Origin: Elysia marginata
Lineage: Eukaryota > Mollusca > Gastropoda > Plakobranchidae
Reading direction: 5' to 3'
Length of the DNA stretch: 37,516 nt
NCBI GenBank assembly: GCA_019649035.1
Contig: BMAT01011493.1
Location: 8,045 to 45,560, forward strand
The position numbers and the translations under genes were made by a program. Below are positions 10,376-21,600 of the stretch, one piece after another; the first letter of the stretch is position 1, and each line of letters begins with the position of its first letter. The notes beneath the pieces are model-generated. The model was given only the letters and a program-made list of their open reading frames with translations, was not told where the DNA came from and did no database searches.

Positions 10376-12862
10376 GCAATGATATACAGACTATTTTCGT
10401 GCTTACTTAAAACCACTTTGAAATGGTCATGCTATAACTGCATAGTTCGTGGGGCGTTATTATAATCCTCGAATGTTTTTACGTCTATGATACACGTTAC
10501 AGTTTTCAGTATAAACACTACCCTGTAAAATACGACTGTATATATGAACAAGCACTATTTTTTATTAATGCCTCAGCGTTTTGTTTCAAGTCTGGTTACA
10601 AATTAGGCGTCGTAAGAACAAATCAGTCAAGCCACTGCACACATGCAGTAATTTATATTGATAAATACAGCGTGGCGACATGACATCATTTAATGACGAA
10701 AGCTTCCGGAATAGGATATACATGCGAGTTTTGATTTGCGTTGTGGCAGAAGAATCGTAATAAAAGTTTTTCCACATTTTCAAACCCTAGTTACGATACT
10801 TTTTCTCTCCAAGAGCCCTTCTTTTGAGGCACTAAAGTAAAGTGTTTTTTACCAGATGCCTATTTAGATTCACAGATGCTATGCGCTTAGCGGCTAAAGC
10901 TTGCCAGAATCAGTTTCAGTTTTTTTTTCAAATAACGACCCGATTACAAGAGGGCAAAAACATTGACCAGTACATAGATAGGACTAAATTCTTTATTGTG
11001 CTGTGAACCGCTGGCGTCGTAGCGCTATGCACTCAGAAGTGGAGGACAAGCGCATATCGAACAATAGTTCTGTTTACTAGACGATTAATGGCTTATCATC
11101 TAATACTAATGTCACTACATTGCCGTCGCCTAATAAATGAATTATACTTATGAATTGCTTTACGAAAAAGATTTCTATTAGACCATGACATTAAAGGAAA
11201 AAAAATTCAAAATCACTGGTAATGCAGAACAGATTGACTGTCGTTTAATGAGCTTTGTGAGACAGTGACGGCATGTAAAGCATCACATTAAGACAAACTA
11301 CAAGTGATTCAATAGAACTTCATTGTTCTTTAAAATATTATCAGCAAACTCAATCAAAGTTTAGACGCGTCACATTATCATCCCATGAGATTCAATTTTT
11401 GCGGACACCATTTTCATTTAGAGAAAACTATGGATTGCAAGCAGATCCAAAATGAACAGCTGATATATATAAAAGCGTTTATAAAAAAGCAACAAATGAA
11501 TGTTGATAAAGACTGAGATAAGCCGAAGTAAAATAAGTTTGACAAAAATCTTCATCTCACTCTAACATTTTCCAAGGAATCGGTACGTGGAAAAACTCTG
11601 TGAACATCAAACAAAGGGTGTAATTTGGTTAATGAGGCTTTCGACTTTGCAGTTGGCAATGATTAGCATCATTCGTTAGTCATTAATGCATCCCAAATAG
11701 CCTTCATAATATTATCGTTAACTTTTCCTGACAAAACATTAAGTCTGTGTAATCATATGGTACATAGTAAAATATGTTATATCAGAACATCTAAATACTT
11801 AAGCAGATGGAGACTTGACAGAAGTTATTCGTCTCGAATAAGCGCATAAAAATAACCAAAAACAATGAAAACTTCGCTTATTTCATAGAAAAAATATCTC
11901 GCATATTTTCAACACTCTTTTATTAATGCTGCAACAACACACATCGAAGCTAGGTATCAACAGTACCTAATTTGCAATTGACAAATACATTAATATCATT
12001 GTACGATCTATGTTAAAAATTAACCGTCAGCTTTTGTAGTATTGTTTGTTCAACGCTCAGTACAATATTAGAAGGAGAAAAACACAATAAAGTAAAATGT
12101 TATTTTCAAAAATTTTAAACATGTTGGCCGCCAGTGAAATCTTGTTGACTCAACCAGCTTGGTTACTATCTCTCTATTTCATCACAAAGTATTCCATCTT
12201 CACATCCTCTAAACATGTAATTAAAGCCACCAATCGACGAGAAGTCTATTTCACGTTGTGCGCATTACACGGTTTGTTGAAAAAATGACATTTTAGAAAA
12301 CATCTATGACTAAAATAAAGGAAAGCGTACTAGCAGTATGAATACCTTCAACTTTGAATTGATTGCAACTTTTCTCCAGGGGGCTGAGCGAAATTCTGTG
12401 CTATTTCGGCAATGCGGCTAGTCATGGAATACCTTAACCGCACTTCCCTATTATCTTACACGTACATGAATCATTTTTGTTTGCCTCACAATATAATCAT
12501 AAGGCAGTGTGGTGGTGTTAATATTGTATAACTGTAATCAATTACAGTAGCGTTTATAAAGGTTTATATGGAAACAGAGCAAAAATACTGATCGCATTCT
12601 GCACATCGTTAGAATGTGGTAGTATGGAATGCGTGATGCAAGCATCTTTTGGCTGAGGGTATTTGTATTTGAATAACATCATGCCGTTTGTAAAGAAAAA
12701 AGTCAAAGTTTAAGGTATATGATGTTATTCATCGATTTTCACAGCAGAAACAAAAGCCCGAGCCTTCCTTCTTATTCATATAAAATTTAAAAAAATATTT
12801 TTGATTGTCGATTGTCATTACCTCACACCAACTTAGTCATCTTGCTTATAAAATGTAAAGTA

Positions 12863-12884
12863 TTCTATTTTTTAAAAAATAGAA
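12863..12884. repeat. Perfect 22-bp AT-rich palindrome
   Basis: TTCTATTTTTT is followed at once by its exact reverse complement. It could extrude as a hairpin without a loop. There is no sign that it belongs to a larger element. Confidence 0.7.
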
Positions 12885-12999
12885 AGACGTCATAGGCTTA
12901 TGTCACATTTGTGAATTGAAAAATCATTTTAAGATTTAGAAAGGCTAGTGCATTTGAGAAAAGGAAAAAGAAACAAGAAAGAAATGAATCATTTATAAC

Positions 13000-13023
13000 C
13001 CTCTCTCTCTCTCTCTGTCTCTT
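13000..13023. repeat. (CT)n microsatellite
   Basis: About 24 bases of CT dinucleotides with one G interruption, visible directly. Confidence 0.9.
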
Positions 13024-14013
13024 TGTTAAAACCATTTAGATGAACTGAAACTAATAATTGGTTTCTTACCTCGACTTTCCATGAGAAACGGGAATACGCA
13101 ATAACATTGTTATCATTACCCGCCTATGAAATTTCCGGAGATTGGGAACTAAAGCTCGCTTCACATGATGCGTATTCTGTGCTGAAATCTCCGGACCATC
13201 TTGGTGACAAATCTGTCCCTATAATATCACCAAAACTCTTTCACATTTGAACGCACCATAAGGAACTGAAAGTAAAACAACGGATAAAAGGCTCAGTCTT
13301 TCTTATGGTATACGCGTTACGTGAAACGGGCTTAATTGTGCAAAGGGTACAACTGTGCGGTCGTCGTTATTTTGTTACATTGTCATTTCATACATAATGT
13401 TGAATTGCCGACATTAATTTAAGCATTGCGTTCATTGAGTTAGATCATGGGTTAAGCATAGTTTAGTACAATCATGTAAGAATATCCAGATTGAGGCATG
13501 GGTGAAGTAAACTATTGGACATTTATGATTTCAATTTTTCATACACCAAAAGTTTGAGACACTTAATTGACCGGTACTGTGACATCGCAAGTAAAACAAG
13601 CAAATTAAAAAAACAACAATAGCTTTAGAGAAAATTAGTGTGCTACTATCTAGTACCTTACTGCCTAGAATCAAGGCGAAAATATAAGTACTTATAATTT
13701 TTCTGTGCACATAAACGCAAGGGCCGTGCAACACATTTATAAATAAAATTGAATGTCTTATAGAATTTAGAAAACAAGGAACATAATTATGTTTAAGAGT
13801 GGGACAGGCTGAGAGATAGACAGTCCGAGAAGCATTAGGAGGGTCATCGTAAAAAGAAAAAGCATGAGGAAGAAAGAGAGAATAAGACCGGGACTGGCGA
13901 AAGACAGAGATAAGTGGAGAGATAAAAAATAATCAACGATTAGAAAGGGATCGTTAGGGAGTAAGGTAACGATCGTTCTGGGGAGATATAGCAAGAAAAC
14001 ATTTTAACCCCAG

Positions 14014-14028
14014 AATTCAGTATAAAAG
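14014..14028 (+). promoter_or_regulatory. TATA-box element matching the one at 2352
   Basis: AATTCAGTATAAAAG is identical over 15 bases to 2352-2366. A good donor (GAAGCG|GTAAGA at 14092/14093) lies about 64 bases after the box, so 14050-14092 could be a first noncoding exon. It sits just beyond the stop codon of gene B and points into it on the opposite strand. No downstream coding exon was recognised. Confidence 0.35.
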
Positions 14029-14201
14029 GCACTTGGAGTGACTTATAGCCGTAATTCTGTAAAAACTGAGACAAAAGCCAAAAACGGAAGCGGTAAGAAC
14101 TTTAACTTTAAACAGGTTTTTCAATAAGTACCCACAATAATAACTCATAGCTATCGTAAACTCTTATTACTTCTTTCTTGACGTATCAATAAGGTTTTGG
14201 A

Positions 14202-14858
14202 TCAGCTATGCACCAAGTAATAAGACCAATAAACAACATTAAATATGATGTATGAACACGGGAAAAGATATCTGGAGTGAAAATCTACACGGCGCCCGTA
14301 GTTGCGCATATATATGCGCTTCGCTCGTTTTTTCCGTTTCATACTCCAAATAAATTGGCCTGTCTTCTGTTGCTTTCTGACAGCGTCTCCGGAAAGAATA
14401 TCGCCAATGAAGCCAAAGTTGGTAAAGGAGCCGTCGGCGGATGTTTCCCCTAGACTCTCAGCACGGTTGGAGCGCCGCCGTGATGGTTTCTGATGATGTT
14501 GATGTGGCTGTTCTTTTCGTTGAGAAAATTGAGTTTCTTGTGGTTCCTGACTTTGCCGTCGTCGTTGTTGCTGTTGTTGGAGATGTTGTTGTTGTTGCTT
14601 TTGTTTTTGCCGAAGATGCAATTGTTGTTGTTGCTGCTGCCGGTACTGTCCTTGTATGTCTCCATTGGCTGTTTCAAAATCCGTGGATTCTTTCTGGCCC
14701 TGATAAAGAACGTCATCTTTCTCTGAACTGACAGCGACCGTCACATCTCTAGGGCTGCTCAACGTCACGTTCATATCTCCTGACAGGTCAAAAGACAAGT
14801 TCCTCATGTTCAAGTCTCCGTCAGTAGCACATTCTGATTCTCTTCTTGAATCGTCAGG
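14202..14858 (-). CDS. Gene B terminal exon: glutamine-rich TM3-TM4 loop and TM4
   Basis: The acceptor is cttttatttccttag (phase 0), and the exon runs 218 codons to a TGA. It begins PDDSRRESECATDGD and holds glutamine-rich runs at about residues 340-372 (QQQQQQ, QKQKQQQQ, QQQQQ). A basic KRKKRAKR cluster lies just before TM4, followed by VDFHSRYLFPCSYIIFNVVY, the TM4 helix, and a very short extracellular tail (LVHS). R-x-D-x-x-SR-x-x-FP-x-x-x-x-x-FN-x-x-YW is the family TM4 signature. The exon's strict phase match with TM3 allows direct joining, but another exon in the gapped intron cannot be excluded. Confidence 0.93.
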   Translation of the reverse strand, partial: PDDSRRESECATDGDLNMRNLSFDLSGDMNVTLSSPRDVTVAVSSEKDDVLYQGQKESTDFETANGDIQGQYRQQQQQQLHLRQKQKQQQQHLQQQQQRRRQSQEPQETQFSQRKEQPHQHHQKPSRRRSNRAESLGETSADGSFTNFGFIGDILSGDAVRKQQKTGQFIWSMKRKKRAKRIYMRNYGRRVDFHSRYLFPCSYIIFNVVYWSYYLVHS

Positions 14859-17800
14859 CTAAGGAAATAAAAGAGTAAGCGAATAGAAAATATGTTAGAT
14901 AGCAGCTAAAGATGTTCAATCTTCTGATGATCACTTTGTGTTATAGTTCTCTCACCAAGGAATTGATCCCAAATATCCACCACATTCTCCAAAATAAAGA
15001 AATATAATTAAAAGGCTATGGTATTTGGCGAAACTTTTATAAGAGATCTAAATAAGGGAGAAGGGGGTTATAAGAAAAATAATTGCTGTGTTCAAAGTTC
15101 ATTGATAGAGCAATTGTTTTCGAATAGTGACAAGAAAATTTGAACGCAGTTTTTAGGCTGTGATACTTTAATTAAACAGGCAAAGTATCTCGCTTTAAAT
15201 CAAAGTGAAGCGAAGCGATAAAACAAGGTCAGTATTTAAAAAAGCAAAAGAAGCACCGGGCAGCGAAGCACATGACAACCTGACCAATACTGACTGATAA
15301 GTAATGGGTCTTAAACATTGGTTACACAAAAAGCAGTAGGCATTGACTTGATTAAAAGGATAACCTTTTGACGGAGAAAACCAGTGAAAAATAAAAATAT
15401 ATATTTTCTTGAAACACTAAACACAAACTGATGAGTTGGCATTGAATAGGTGGTAAGCGGGTAATGTTTTCTCGAAATCAGTCTTCAAAAAAGTTACGAC
15501 AAAAATATCACAATCACTTAAAATTTGTTCATAAAAGTTGACCATAACAAACTATTTAAGTTTTAAATGGAGGCAGAAAAACTGCGATCCTTATGCCAGG
15601 AATCACAGCATTATTTTCTTCTTAAGACACCATACAAGGAGGTGACAGATATGTCTTAAAGCATGAGTTGTAAAATACTTTGTCCAATAGCAAATCAGCA
15701 GCATAATGACTAAGTTATTTTTTCCCTGAATGACTGGGTTATTAAAAGGATTGTGGTAGATTGATTAATGTGTAAAGAATAAAAGAATAAATTGTTTCTG
15801 ACGTTTCAAAAAAATTCACAGTTATGGACAGTTAGTTTTTCAAACGTAAATTGCAACATACATATAGCCTACTTTTCTCCATTGCTAATTTCATACCTTA
15901 AAAGCATGTAACCTAGTCTTGTATTTAAAGAAATCACCACATCAGGTTCGTACAGAGAGAGAGAGTCAAAGAAGGACAAAACAATGCAATTCGTTTCAAG
16001 TATTTAAAGTTTAAACCCAGATAAATGACAAGCTGATTGGACTAAGGCGGACTGCAGCATTTACCAAATTGAGCACAATGAGACCATGCAAAGGCGAGAA
16101 TCAATATTGAAGCAAATGAACAATACCATTTAAGGTGATCTTTTAATAGGAACATAATAATTATAACTTAGCGTTAGGCTTTCAAAGGAAATAATCATCC
16201 AATTACGTTAAAGAAGGCTTGACTCAAGAGGAACAAGACGAATTTTTAAAATTTTATTACATTGCAGTTGAATTTCGATCAAGAAGAATATAATCATGTA
16301 AGAAAAAAAAACGATATCGTCTTGGATATACATTATAAGGGAAGAGTTATAAAGAAGCAAAAGGTAAAAATGTTCTAAGAAAGACAGCATTGTTTAGCAA
16401 TGGATTCCAAGAAACTTAGGAATTTTCAAAAACGTGTGTTAAGATAGAGTTTGAATTAGTAGATATTCTCAAGTTAGTAGCACCACTCTATGTTAGTTGA
16501 ATTTGGGAGTAACAATGATACTGCGATACATTAAAACGACGACTTATTATCAGTGGAAACGAAACTAAAAGAAAGAAAAATGCCTTACATTTTATGCATT
16601 TGTTTGGTTTTGTATCAGAATATCTCACAATAAACATTTTAATACAAAGACTATGATATTTGCAATCGCTCGCACGTTATTTGTGTCGTGTGAGCAAGTC
16701 AGTATCTTTTAAAGATAAATCAATTTTAGTAACTCAACTTTTGGCGTTATCACCGCATACGTTTATTGGTCATAGAGAGAAGAAAAAATGTGCTGATATT
16801 CAAATTTCTCATAGCTAGATAGAAATATATTTTAAAAAGTTTAGATAGTGAGGAAAGAGTTTTAAAAAAAATAAAAGATAGTAAATATGTGAGGCAACCA
16901 GGATGAGTCTCAGCACATAAAATAATTGATTTATAATTTTCTCAACATCTGAAATGACATGGATAAGACTTTAAGACACTGTTACTAACTAGGCTGGTTT
17001 GAATAATGTGTAAAAACTGTTGGGTTCGATTCCCAACCACGACGCATGTTGTAACTGTCTTAGTAAAGCAGTTTATCCACACTCTCCTCAGTCCACCCAC
17101 CTGTAAAATGGGTACCAAGTTAAAGAAAGTGCTCGAAATGTGTGGAATGTTAGTATTTGAGCGCCTAACTGGCAGCATTACCGTAGTGCTCTGAAATATG
17201 CCTTGACTTTGCCCTGGTGTGTATAGGCCTGCTGAGATAAATATGTAAAGTCATGAGTATTACCTTCGGCGGTGGAAGACTGTAACCACATTTATTTGTC
17301 TAAATATAAAAAAAACTGATTTGTGCATGACTTTTTTTCTGGTTACCTTACATGTATGATTTAAAAAAAAACATTATTTAAAAATTTGGTTTAAAAAAAC
17401 ACGGCAAACTTTGGAACATGTACAATATCGATCGCTCCGGCAAAAAGTTTACACCTCCGATTTCCATAGTTTTGAAGAAATGGGAAAAAAATATTTGATA
17501 AGTTATAAAATGCAATAAATTAGATCCTTTCATCTAGACTGATATGCCGCTATCAAGAGAAAATACACTAGAGCGTTGATATTTCTTGCGGTGCAAATGC
17601 TATTCTATCCAAATAATGTCACTGCTGTAGGTAAGTCCAAGCCAAAAAAAAAATGAAGGTTTAGGCGACATGCTAAAATGTAAATATTTTAAATAAGTTG
17701 CCACAAATATTAATACAAAAAACTCTTGATGCCAGAAATTGTCTGCTCATCGCCAACTGTTAGGTCTAGAAAGAATTAGATAAGAGGGGTGTTTCTCTGA

Positions 17801-18568
17801 AACAACGTATAGAACTTAGAGTAAACAGCATTTTACTGATTTTCGTATAGTTTGAACACCAGTAGTGCCTCTGCCGTAGCCAAAGTAGTTTTGAACATGC
17901 AAATACAGCAAACAAAAGTATTTGATTGTCATCTCCTTTTGTTTAATTTGTGTCAACTAGCAAATGGCCCGAGATTTTTTTGCTTTCTCTCTCTCTCTCT
18001 GTCCCTCTCTCTCTCTGCCTATGTCTGTCTGTCTGTATGTCTGTCTGTCTGTCTCTCTCTCTCTCTATTTATCTCGGACTCTGTAATGGAATCCCGCTGG
18101 GTTTTATATCTAGGTCGGTATGTTAATAAGCGTATATATGTATATAACAAGAAAAGAAAAAAAAAACGAAAAATAAAATCAAACATTTTACATGATTTAG
18201 CTATGAAATGACCAGATTTAGTTGCATGCCCCGAGATCACTGCATTACCCTACCTATCAACACGAAATCGGGGTATTTTAACCTGTTTCAGAACCCGCAG
18301 CAGTTGACAGAAAATTCTCCATTTTTTAAATATAATATTGCAAAGGTGATGAGACAACGTGCGACACCAACAAAAGCAGCACAATAAGCACCGATAGCTA
18401 AGGAGAAAAAGAAGAATAGTAGTATTGGTAGGAGTAGTAGTAGTTGTAGTAGTAGTAGTTGTAGTAGTAGTAGTAGTTGTAGTAGGAGTAGTAGTAGAAG
18501 AAGCAGCAGAAGTAGCAGCAGCAGCAGTAGTAGTTTAAGCAGAAAAAAGAAATAGTTGTAGTGATGGC

Positions 18569-18634
<66 letters not shown>

Positions 18635-21600
18635 TGTTGTAATTGTAGAAGTGGTTGTAGTGGCTGTAGTAGTACTTGGTGTTGCATAAATATCAGCAGC
18701 AGCATTAGTAGTAGACGTAGTAGTAGTAATTGTAGTATTAATAATAGTAGTAGCAGCAGCAGCAGCAATAGTGGTGATTGTAGTAGCAGTAATAATAATA
18801 GTATCACGAACATTCATAACAATAAAAATATTACTGATTATAATGATGCCAACAACGGTTTCAATAACAACCACGAACGATGCAATCATATTTAGAAACC
18901 TTTTTCACAACGATAACCAATTAATCATATTAAAGATCAATCAGACGAAAGTTGTTTTCAAACCCACCTTCGATTTACGCTTTGACTCAACACTCCAGTC
19001 TCTTCATCTGATTTTCCTTTTTCGCATTATAACAATCTTTTAGCAAAGACTAAGTTCAATAGCCAACTCTTTGTAAAGAAAGAAGTGGAATAAAGACACT
19101 TTTCACAGTTTGATAGTCTGATTATTAGGAAGATTTAGCAGCCTACAGTCAATTTTTTAAAGTAAAGTTATTGCTTTTTATAATCTCCAGTTCTTGAATG
19201 GTTGTACAAGTATATATCTGTGTAAGTTGGCTTCATGTTTAGAAAGAGCTGATTTTTTTTTAAAACCTGGTCAAAGATTTTAACAGAATGAAGACGTTCC
19301 CTTTTTGATGGGACATCACAAAGATAATTTACTGCGTCTATAAAGCTAAAAGATGCGATCCCATGATGGTTTATGATATTATAATGTATGTTTTCAGCTT
19401 GATTTTATTGATTATTTGATGATATCTGTATTTTTTATTACATTTAATAAAAAAAATATTTTTTGCAGAACCATCAAAGTAATGCGTTAATTACTCAAAA
19501 CAATGAACAAAACACGTTGGCAATGTATAAATTACTGGTTTTAAAGACTAAGTGTTTTATTCACTGCTCCATTGAGTATGTGACTAATCTAGCTAACTAT
19601 TCTTTCCATTGACTTCTTTGGGAAAAGAAAAGAAGCGACATGTTTTGGTTTTTAAGACCATAGACTGGAACAGGCAACTTCAGCACGCTATTCAAAATTT
19701 CACCAGCTATTATATTGCAACTATTGTTGTTATCATCATCATTACACAGTTTATAGGGAAGACAGTCAGCATACTGTTTACGCATAGAGATCTAGGTGAG
19801 AGAAAGTGAGTGGTTGGTTTTATCTAACTTTTTCAATACGCTTTGTTTATTCTAACAACACTAAGGTTAGTGTATCCTTGAGAGTTGTCGTTGTCTATCG
19901 AAACACTAACAGAAAGACCCATCCTAAAGACCCATCATCGAAAACAGATTGAAACTGGAGGACATTTTATGACACACATGGGGTGTTTGAGAAAGCCATG
20001 TTCAATATTTTTATAACATTGAACAACTTGAAACAAGAAGGTCCCGATGAACGGAAGAAACATGTCATGCAGTGGAACGTACATACCACCTTTTTGGCTT
20101 GCGATTTCTGAAAAAATGGCAACATCACCAAACACAGTTTGTTTAGAAAAGGGTATGGTTAAATACAAATAATAATGGAGAGTGGTATTTGATCGCCAAT
20201 TAAAAAAGATAAAATACCTAAATGGTAAGAAAGAAACAGTTTGTAGAAAGGTTATTAGGAAAAACATTTCATTCGTGATGGGGTGAGTGTGGGGTGGGAT
20301 GGGGGTTCATTAAATAGATGTAATATTCGGCTGGAAACTCCCTGCTATATCAAAGCCTGTTTAGAAAAAATTATTTGCACTAAATCTCTTGCATAAAAAC
20401 TTTAAAAGAAGGCGGATGTTTAACGAGTTGAAATTCTAGAATATAAGTGCCATGACTCAACGGTCAATTAGTCAAGCGATCCATTGTAGCCATCTTCATT
20501 AGGTTGTCTTTATATGTATCAATGTCTTTAAATTTTAGAAACGGGATGATTCTCTGTTTGTTGAAAAAGTGTATTCCTGAAGAATGTGATATTTCATTGC
20601 TCATAAGCTATAACGGGCTATACCACTATCTACATCTTAGTTATTTTGACATAAGAAAAAATTCATCAGTTAAAAGTTCGATTAATCTAAGGTTCTCTTT
20701 TATTAACGTAAGTTTATAAAAGAACTATGGTAATGAACTTAGTCTAAAGCTCAAATTGCTTTCCAAAAGATATAAAATTTACAAATACTGAAAATTTTAC
20801 CACAGAGGATTAATCGTGTGCACCACACTAGGTAAGCTGTGATCAAAAGCAAATAAAGATAAACCCACGATCAAAATAAATAAAAGCAAGCTGATTATAG
20901 CGCAGAAGAAAGGATATCACGGAAAAGACACAGGGATGTTGGACCTACTTGATTGCTAAAATAAAAATTTAATTCCATANNNNNNNNNNNNNNNNNNNNN
21001 NNNNNNNNNNNNNNNNNNNNNNNNNNNNNNNNNNNNNNNNNNNNNNNNNNNNNNNNNNNNNNNNNNNNNNNNNNNNNNNNNNNNNNNNNNNNNNNNNNNN
21101 NNNNNNNNNNNNNNNNNNNNNNNNNNNNNNNNNNNNNNNNNNNNNNNNNNNNNNNNNNNNNNNNNNNNNNNNNNNNNNNNNNNNNNNNNNNNNNNNNNNN
21201 NNNNNNNNNNNNNNNNNNNNNNNNNNNNNNNNNNNNNNNNNNNNNNNNNNNNNNNNNNNNNNNNNNNNNNNNNNNNNNNNNNNNNNNNNNNNNNNNNNNN
21301 NNNNNNNNNNNNNNNNNNNNNNNNNNNNNNNNNNNNNNNNNNNNNNNNNNNNNNNNNNNNNNNNNNNNNNNNNNNNGAGTGATATCATCACTAGACATAC
21401 CAGATAATTCATAATTTTAACGGAAATGCCTCTTCTGTATCCTTTTCGTACAATATTGTGTAAAAAAGGCTTCTTCAATCTATTTAAAGCGACACTTGCC
21501 TCTCAGCAAGAGGACAGTTGCCAGCAAGTTGCTCTAAGGCACAACTGAAAGGTGGAGAACACGTGCGGTGCTTTCCGCCGAGCTAGAGTAGTACCGGACG

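Larger units (their letters stand above)
10376..14013. other. Intergenic region without recognised genes
   Basis: About 3.6 kb of AT-rich DNA between the end of gene A and the TATA element at 14014. It holds a CT run (13000-13023) and a 22-bp perfect palindrome (12863-12884). Open frames at 12097, 13531 and 13767 lack any coding signature. The poly(A) signal of gene B should lie in the right-hand part on the minus strand, but no canonical AATAAA was found near its stop; only a variant TATAAA near 13736-13741 is visible. Confidence 0.5.

Noticed and set aside
14441-14731. Open frames on the + strand rich in Val or Leu
   Set aside because: Antisense shadows of the glutamine-rich part of the gene B terminal exon.
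17006-17194. 62-residue + strand open frame
   Set aside because: Lies inside a SINE and starts next to its B box; not a gene.
18398-18889. 163-residue open frame rich in Thr and Tyr, and a Leu-rich frame over the same DNA
   Set aside because: Direct translations of the AGT/AGC trinucleotide repeat, with no splice context or domain.
20895-21478. Long open frames across the N run
   Set aside because: Artefacts of translating undetermined bases.
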